The notes below the pieces were generated by a model that saw nothing but the letters and a program-made list of their open reading frames with translations, did no database searches and was not told where the DNA came from. Below are positions 58,904 through 64,000 of a stretch of 64,000 nt of DNA, one piece after another; within the stretch, counting starts at the first letter, position 1, and each line of letters opens with the position of its first letter. This DNA is from Anolis sagrei (lineage: Eukaryota; Chordata; Lepidosauria; Squamata; Anolidae). Position numbers and translations under genes: made by a program. The stretch is taken from contig NC_090027.1 of the NCBI RefSeq assembly GCF_037176765.1, positions 28,152,349-28,216,348 on the forward strand, given 5' to 3'.

Positions 58904-61063
58904 TGGGATCAGATCTTGGGATATAGGGCCTGTCTGGAAGGGTCCCTAGACCCCTTCTACACTGTCCTTATAACCCAAGATCCGATCCCAGGTTATCTGC
59001 TTTGAACTGGATTATATGAGTCCACACTGCCGGATAATCTGGGATAAACAGAAAACCTGGGATCAGATCTTGGGATATAGGGCCTGTCTGGAAGGGTCCC
59101 TCGACCCCTTCTACACTGTCCTTATAACCCAAGATCCGATCCCAGATTATCTGCTTTGAACCGGATTATATGAGTCCACACTGGCAGATAATCTGGGATA
59201 AACAGAAAACCTGGGATCAGATCTTGGGATATAGGGCCTGTCTGGAAGGGCCCCTAGACCCCTTCTACACTGTCCTTATAACCCAAGATCCGATCCCAGG
59301 TTATCTGCTTTGAACTGGATTATATGAGTCCACACTGCCAGATAATCTGGGATAAACAGAAAACCTGGGATCAGATCTTGGGATATAGGGCCTGTCTGGA
59401 AGGGCCCCTAGACCCCTTCTACACTGACCTTATAACCCAAGATCCGATCCCAGGTTATATGCTTTGAATTGGATTATATGAGTCCGCACTGCCAGATAAT
59501 CTGGGATAAACAGAAAACCTGGAATCAGATCTTGGGATATAGGGCCTGTCTGGAAGGGCCCCTAGACCCCTTCTACACTGTCCTTATAACCCAAGATCCG
59601 ATCCCAGGTTATCTGCTTTGAACTGGATTATATGAGTCCACACTGCCAGATAATCTGGGATAAACAGAAAACCTGAGATCAGATCTTGGGATATAGGGCC
59701 TGTCTGGAAGGGCCCCTAGACCCCTTCTACACTGTCCTTATAACCCAAGATCCGATCCCAGGTTATCTGCTTTGAACTGGATTATATGAGTCCACACTGC
59801 CAGATAATCTGGGATAAACAGAAAACCTGGGATCAGATCTTGGGATATAGGGCCTGTCTGGAAGGGCCCCTAGACCCCTTCTACACTGTCCTTATAACCC
59901 AAGATCCGATCCCAGATTATCTGCTTTGAACTGGATTATATGAGTCCACACTGCCAGATAATCTGGGATAAACAGAAAACCTGGGATCAGATCTTGGGAT
60001 ATAGGGCCTGTCTGGAAGGGTCCCTAGACCCCTTCTACACTGTCCTTATAACCCAAGATCCGATCCCAGGTTATCTGCTTTGAACTGGATTATATGAGTC
60101 CGCACTGCCAGATAATCTGGGATAAACAGAAAACCTGGGATCAGATCTTAGGATATAGGGCCTGTCTGGAAGGGTCCCTCGACCCCTTCTACACTGTCCT
60201 TATAACCCAAGATCCGATCCCAGGTTATCTGCTTTGAACTGGATTATATGAGTCCACACTGCCAGATAATCTGGGATAAACAGAAAACCTGGGATCAGAT
60301 CTTGGGATATAGGGCCTGTCTGGAAGGGCCCCTAGACCCCTTCTACACTGTCCTTATAACCCAAGATCCGATCCCAGGTTATCTGCTTTGAACTGGATTA
60401 TATGAGTCCACACTGCCAGATAATCTGGGATAAACAGAAAACCTGGGATCAGATCTTGGGATATAGGGCCTGTCTGGAAAGGCCCCTAGACCCCTTCTAC
60501 ACTGACCTTATAACCCAAGATCCGATCCCAGGTTATATGCTTTGAATTGGATTATATGAGTCTGCACTGCCAGATAATCTGGGATAAACAGAAAACCTGG
60601 AATCAGATCTTGGGATATAGGGCCTGTCTGGAAGGGCCCCTAGACCCCTTCTACACTGTCCTTATAACCCAAGATCCGATCCCTGGTTATCTGCTTTGAA
60701 CTGGATTATATGAGTCCACACTGCTGGATAATCTGGGATAAACAGAAAACCTGGGATCAGATCTTGGGATATAGGGCCTGTCTGGAAGGGCCCCTAGACC
60801 CCTTCTACACTGTCCTTATAACCCAAGATCCGATCCCAGATTATCTGCTTTGAACTGGATTATATGAGTCCACACTGCCAGATAATCTGGGATAAACAGA
60901 AAACCTGGGATCAGATCTTGGGATATAGGGCCTGTCTGGAAGGGTCCCTAGCCCCCTTCTACACTGTCCTTATAACCCAAGATCCGATCCCAGGTTATCT
61001 GCTTTGAACTGGATTATATGAGTCCGCACTGCCAGATAATCTGGGATAAACAGAAAACCTGGA
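58904..61063. repeat. 154-bp minisatellite, 14 units, higher-order
   Basis: Units of exactly 154 bp repeat 14 times (the GGGATATAGGGCCTG block recurs at 154-bp steps). Each unit is palindrome-like, with GATCCGATCCCAGGTTATC and ACCTGGGATCAGATCTTGGG arms around CTGCTTTGAACTGGATTATA. Rare variants recur 7 units apart in the left part and 6 units apart in the right part, showing a half-array duplication. The unit is a tandem form of the MITE seen singly at 55,358. Confidence 0.95.
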
Positions 61064-61462
61064 ATATGAGGATTTAAAGATTGAACTGCAAAGACTCTGG
61101 CACAAGCCAGTGAAAATGGTCCCAGTGGTGATTGGCACACTGGGTGCAGTCCCTAAAGACCTTGGCCTGCACTTAAACACAATCAGCACTGACAAAATCA
61201 TGATCTGCCTGCCAGCTGCAGAAGGCGACCTTACTGGGATCTGCATGCATTATTCACCTATACATCACACAGTCCTAGATACTTGTGAAGTGTCCCACGT
61301 GTGATCCAATACAACTTTCTGCCCCATATAACAACAACAACAAAAACAACAACAAACCCACAAACAACAGCAAGTCAAAGTTATACCAGGTTCCCTCATC
61401 CTTTCTGCCCCATATAATAAAATAATGATAATAATAATAATAATAATATAATAACAATAACA
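61063..61462 (+). mobile_element. LINE C-terminal fragment inside the hAT
   Basis: The + strand reads EYEDLKIELQRLWHKPVKMV then PVVIGTLGAVPKDLGLHL, the conserved VVPVVIGALG-type end of a non-LTR retrotransposon ORF. The tail has TTTCTGCCCCATATAA twice (61,316 and 61,403), with (CAA)n and (AAT)n runs. It abuts the last satellite unit with no visible gap. Confidence 0.75.
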
Positions 61463-61474
61463 GTAAGTGGGGCC

Positions 61475-61850
61475 AGGAAGTTCTTGGATGCAGAGGGGAA
61501 GACTCCAACTCCCACTATTCCTCGCAGCCACAGGCCCTTTCCTTGTAAGCAGGTGACTAGAACTGACCTGGCCTTGAGCCCCTCCTGCTCCTCCCCATCT
61601 TGAATAACTGGAGGCACGGGGGCGCCTCCTCGCACACAGCTGCTCTCGCCTCCTCCTGCACGCAGGCACACAGGCACAGAGTGGAGGGAAACACACGAGC
61701 CCGCCTTTCCTGTTCAACTGTGGGGCGCATGCGCAGAGCCAGAAGGGAGGCTGCGGACTCTGTGTAGCCTTCAAGAGGGAGAGGGAGGCAGAGAAAGGTT
61801 GCCGAGGGGAGGGGGCATTTATAAAGGCGCCCTTGTGCCTCTGGCAAAAA
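61475..61850 (-). promoter_or_regulatory. GC-rich putative promoter of the hAT transposon
   Basis: The stretch is rich in CpG compared with its surroundings and contains GCGCATGCGC at 61,727-61,736, a perfect NRF1-type palindrome. In the minus direction a TATA-like TTTATAAATG lies near 61,817-61,828. It sits at the 5' side of the minus-strand transposase remnant, so it is likely the old transposase promoter. Activity is not shown. Confidence 0.5.
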
Positions 61851-62044
61851 AAAAAACTATTCAGCGGTCGCTTACCTAGCGTAATGGAAAAACCGCCCCT
61901 GGATCCACTTCACCAGACAAAACTTACAACAGATATGAGAACCACCTCAACAAATGGACCAGATAGTGAGCAAAAGAGTTATTTCTGCTAATACAGGCAG
62001 TCCCATCTTTGGATAGCATAGAGAAAGGTTAACACCCCCGTAGT

Positions 62045-62331
62045 CAGGCATGTAGCCGGGGGGGGGGGGGGGATTAGGGGGCTTCAGCCCCCCCCCCCCC
62101 AATTCTCATGGTGGTCTGCGAAAAGGCCTTACTGGTACATTATTTAAACTGTTATGTTTATTCATATCATGATCTGATGACCATGCTCAATACATCCCAT
62201 ATGCATGGGGGTATTGGGGTAACAATACAAAAGGTTTGCTAGGGTAGACCCTCTTTCACTCAGACTCAGCCCCCCCTCCCCCCCCCGAATCAAACTCAGC
62301 CCCCCGAATCAAAATCCTGGCTACGGGCCTG
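62045..62331. mobile_element. hAT-type MITE with homopolymer ends (287 bp)
   Basis: CAGGCATGTAGCCGGGGG start and GGCTACGGGCCTG end, flanked by CCCGTAGT and CCTATAGT (6/8). It is the sister of the copy at 54,406, with which it shares long identical blocks such as CCCATATGCATGGGGGTATT. Confidence 0.88.
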
Positions 62332-63170
62332 CCTATAGTGTTTGTGTTGCTGTTGGTGCCCCCGCTCAGAAGATTTCACCTCATTTTCTGTCCCTGTGAT
62401 CATTGGATTTTGAAAAATTTGGCTCATTGTGGAAACAAGGATTGCTGAGAAAGCTTCAGTTGAGATACATTTTCCCTATGATAACTATTTCAGGATTGAA
62501 TTTCCTTTCCTTTTGAGGGGTAGATTTATCTAACTTCCCGTTGTCTCACCCCGATCTTAACTATGAGTTGTTTGTAAGTCAGATGTTTATAACTCAAGGA
62601 CTGCCTGTAGTATCATCCTGTCTGTTAAAGAAGTAATACACAGGAACATATCCACTTTACTAACTGAAGTATACTGGTGTTTGTTTTCCCTCATTGTTCT
62701 ATGAGACAGTATTTGAGAAGGCAGCATGTGTACTTGTTAATTTTGGATAGTCTTCTAATTAACAAAACATTTTACCATAAGGTCATGATACACCATTATA
62801 ATAATTGCTGCTCAATAATCAATCGATCTGTTAATCATTCTCAATACCAAAATCTCCTTTTTTCTAATTACTCAAGTGATATAAACCTTTTAGAAATAGA
62901 AAACTATCAGACCTGATTCATTTGATTGAAAATTCTAGAAAATCTGCATTGAATGTATCATTCCAATAAATATAAACACATGTGTTTATACATCCAGTGA
63001 ATATAACACGATGTCCAGCATCCAGGAAATTGCCTGCTATGTAACTAACTCTGGTTAGGTCAAGACTACTTTGGCATCCAAACCATAAGATTCTTCTGTG
63101 CAAAAATTAAGAATACAATCCAGATTTTGGCCAAATAACAATTATTTCAAAAAGTAAGAACTTGAATCTG
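62332..63170 (-). other. KCNJ1 3'UTR and downstream region
   Basis: This transposon-free, AT-rich stretch follows the KCNJ1 stop codon on the minus strand. I found no AATAAA or ATTAAA on the minus strand between 62,400 and 63,170, so the end of the transcript is not located. Confidence 0.5.
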
Positions 63171-64000
63171 TTACATTTTTGTGTCACTGGTTTCATTGAT
63201 TTCTTGCAACATAAAGCCATGATTAACGTATCCCATCTTCGCTTTGGCTTTCGCATCTTTCTCATTGTAGAGGCAAAAGGCACAGTGTGGTGTTTCTACC
63301 GGCACAGGTTTGCCAAAGTTGTGGAAATCCACCCTATACTTCCCTTCTTTGGTCTTGGAAACAATGGGGGCAAAACGGTAGCCCCATAGCACCTCTTCAG
63401 CAATATATGATGTCCTCACTTGGCATGTTGCACTGGTAGATTCCACTGTCCCATCTAGAAATACCACCAGCTCAAAGTCATGCTGATGGATGGTGTCTGC
63501 TGTCATGTCAAAGAAGGGACTATGCTTGTCGATGATATGGTAAATTGTCAAGGGACAGATGAAAAACAGGTTCTCATTACCAGTATCAACAACAAAGTCT
63601 GTGTTGACTTGATCCAGGATTATAGTCTCTCCTTCGGGTGTGATGGTGGTTTTCAAGAGTTTTCCATAGATGTGACTCCCAATCAGAAGACTTTTTCTGA
63701 GATTGGCCACTCTAATGAGGAGACACAGTTTCCCTGCACGTTTGCTGATGACGGCGTTCTTACTGAATGTTATGGTTTTTGCCCTTTTTTTGGGTCTAGA
63801 GATCTTGGCCAAGATAGCCCCACACATAAAGGAGTTTATGATAACTCCTAGGATAGACTGGAAAATCAAGAGAAAAATCGCAGTGGCACACTGTTCTGTA
63901 ACACACCTGAAGCCATAACCAATTGTGACCTGGGTCTCCAAGGAGAACAAGAAAGCAGAAGTCAAGCCATTGATGTTGTCTACACAGGGAGTGTGGTTCT
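63171..64000 (-). CDS. KCNJ1: KCNJ1 (ROMK/Kir1.1) inward-rectifier K+ channel, C-terminal part
   Basis: The minus strand is open from the window end to a stop at 63,171 and encodes 275 residues equal in length to human ROMK1 117-391. It starts [18 protein letters not shown], covering the extracellular N-glycosylation site, then the pore with TIGYG (human 141-145), the second membrane helix with Asn171 (weak rectification), the RPKKRAK segment with PIP2-binding Arg188, and the cytoplasmic domain. The extracellular Cys121/Cys153 pair is kept. The C-terminus is DTKM, a PDZ-type ligand as in human. Human has NPNF near residues 375-378, but this protein has NHGF. The channel secretes K+ across renal apical membranes in mammals. 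The N-terminus and first helix are beyond the window. Vertebrate KCNJ1 often has this whole region in one exon. Confidence 0.98.
   Translation of the reverse strand, partial: NHTPCVDNINGLTSAFLFSLETQVTIGYGFRCVTEQCATAIFLLIFQSILGVIINSFMCGAILAKISRPKKRAKTITFSKNAVISKRAGKLCLLIRVANLRKSLLIGSHIYGKLLKTTITPEGETIILDQVNTDFVVDTGNENLFFICPLTIYHIIDKHSPFFDMTADTIHQHDFELVVFLDGTVESTSATCQVRTSYIAEEVLWGYRFAPIVSKTKEGKYRVDFHNFGKPVPVETPHCAFCLYNEKDAKAKAKMGYVNHGFMLQEINETSDTKM

Larger units (their letters stand above)
57877..61901 (-). mobile_element. 4-kb hAT transposon with transposase remnant, minisatellite and LINE
   Basis: Ends CAGAGGCGGC and CCGCCCCTG are inverted repeats, and the target duplication GATCCACT is perfect at 57,869-57,876 and 61,902-61,909. 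A minus-strand frame at 58,450-58,875 encodes the hAT C-terminal dimerisation region. The interior has been replaced by the 154-bp array (58,904-61,063) and a LINE piece (61,063-61,462). The right end (61,475-61,850) is GC-rich and lies upstream of the transposase orientation. The 286-bp hAT at 7089 shares this family's ends. Confidence 0.93.

Noticed and set aside
58904-61063. CRISPR-like array or coding repeats
   Set aside because: Units are directly abutting 154-bp tandem repeats with stops in every frame.
61110-61304. Possible host gene on the + strand with MVPVVIGTLGAVPKDLG
   Set aside because: This text is a known conserved end of non-LTR retrotransposon proteins and is followed by a LINE-like tail.
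61265-61774. 169-codon minus-strand open frame in the hAT element
   Set aside because: It crosses a LINE tail and simple repeats (Ile and Cys runs from (AAT)n and (CAA)n) and then the GC-rich block. It has no transposase-like motif.

Overview
The window is vertebrate nuclear DNA, most likely from a squamate reptile (a lizard of iguanian type is my best guess; species cannot be fixed from sequence alone). The evidence is two recognisable vertebrate genes with spliced, human-like protein sequence, and a dense load of squamate-type repeats: CR1 and L2-like LINEs, Sauria-type tRNA SINEs, many hAT elements with 8-bp target duplications, Helitrons, and a dispersed repeat that resembles Penelope-like elements.

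Positions 1-41,425 hold the 3' two thirds of FLI1, an ETS-family transcription factor, on the + strand. Seven coding exons equivalent to human exons 3-9 are present (4309-4466, 10598-10801, 18317-18385, 36725-36790, 37245-37307, 38060-38107, 39791-40320), all with GT-AG introns and kept reading phase. They cover the end of the N-terminal region, the Pointed domain, the linker, the ETS DNA-binding domain and the C-terminal tail. A 3'UTR follows, with a poly(A) signal at 41,399. The first two exons lie upstream of the window. The last visible gene is KCNJ1 (ROMK, Kir1.1), on the - strand at 63,171-64,000, cut by the window end. FLI1 and KCNJ1 are convergent, as in the mammalian FLI1-KCNJ1-KCNJ5 block, with about 22 kb between their stop codons.

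Everything else is intron or intergenic DNA built largely from mobile elements, often nested. Clear cases are LINE in LINE (8.7-9.7 kb), CR1 in CR1 (25.6-26.6 kb), a hAT and a LINE in a SINE (7.0-7.8 kb), a LINE in a hAT (12.0-13.1 kb), a LINE in an RPS4 processed pseudogene (52.2-53.3 kb), and a 154-bp minisatellite plus a LINE piece in a 4-kb hAT element (57.9-61.9 kb). A second minisatellite of 62-bp units sits in FLI1 intron at 20.4-21.5 kb.

The most unusual signals are: (1) a 41-nt motif in five copies of a dispersed repeat that can be folded as a small type I hammerhead ribozyme; (2) about 17 tandem splice-acceptor-like sites inside a FLI1 intron; (3) higher-order organisation of a minisatellite inside a hAT transposon; (4) two hAT elements inserted at one target site; and (5) long inverted repeats with no transposon explanation. 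No operons, CRISPR arrays or intact autonomous mobile elements were seen.
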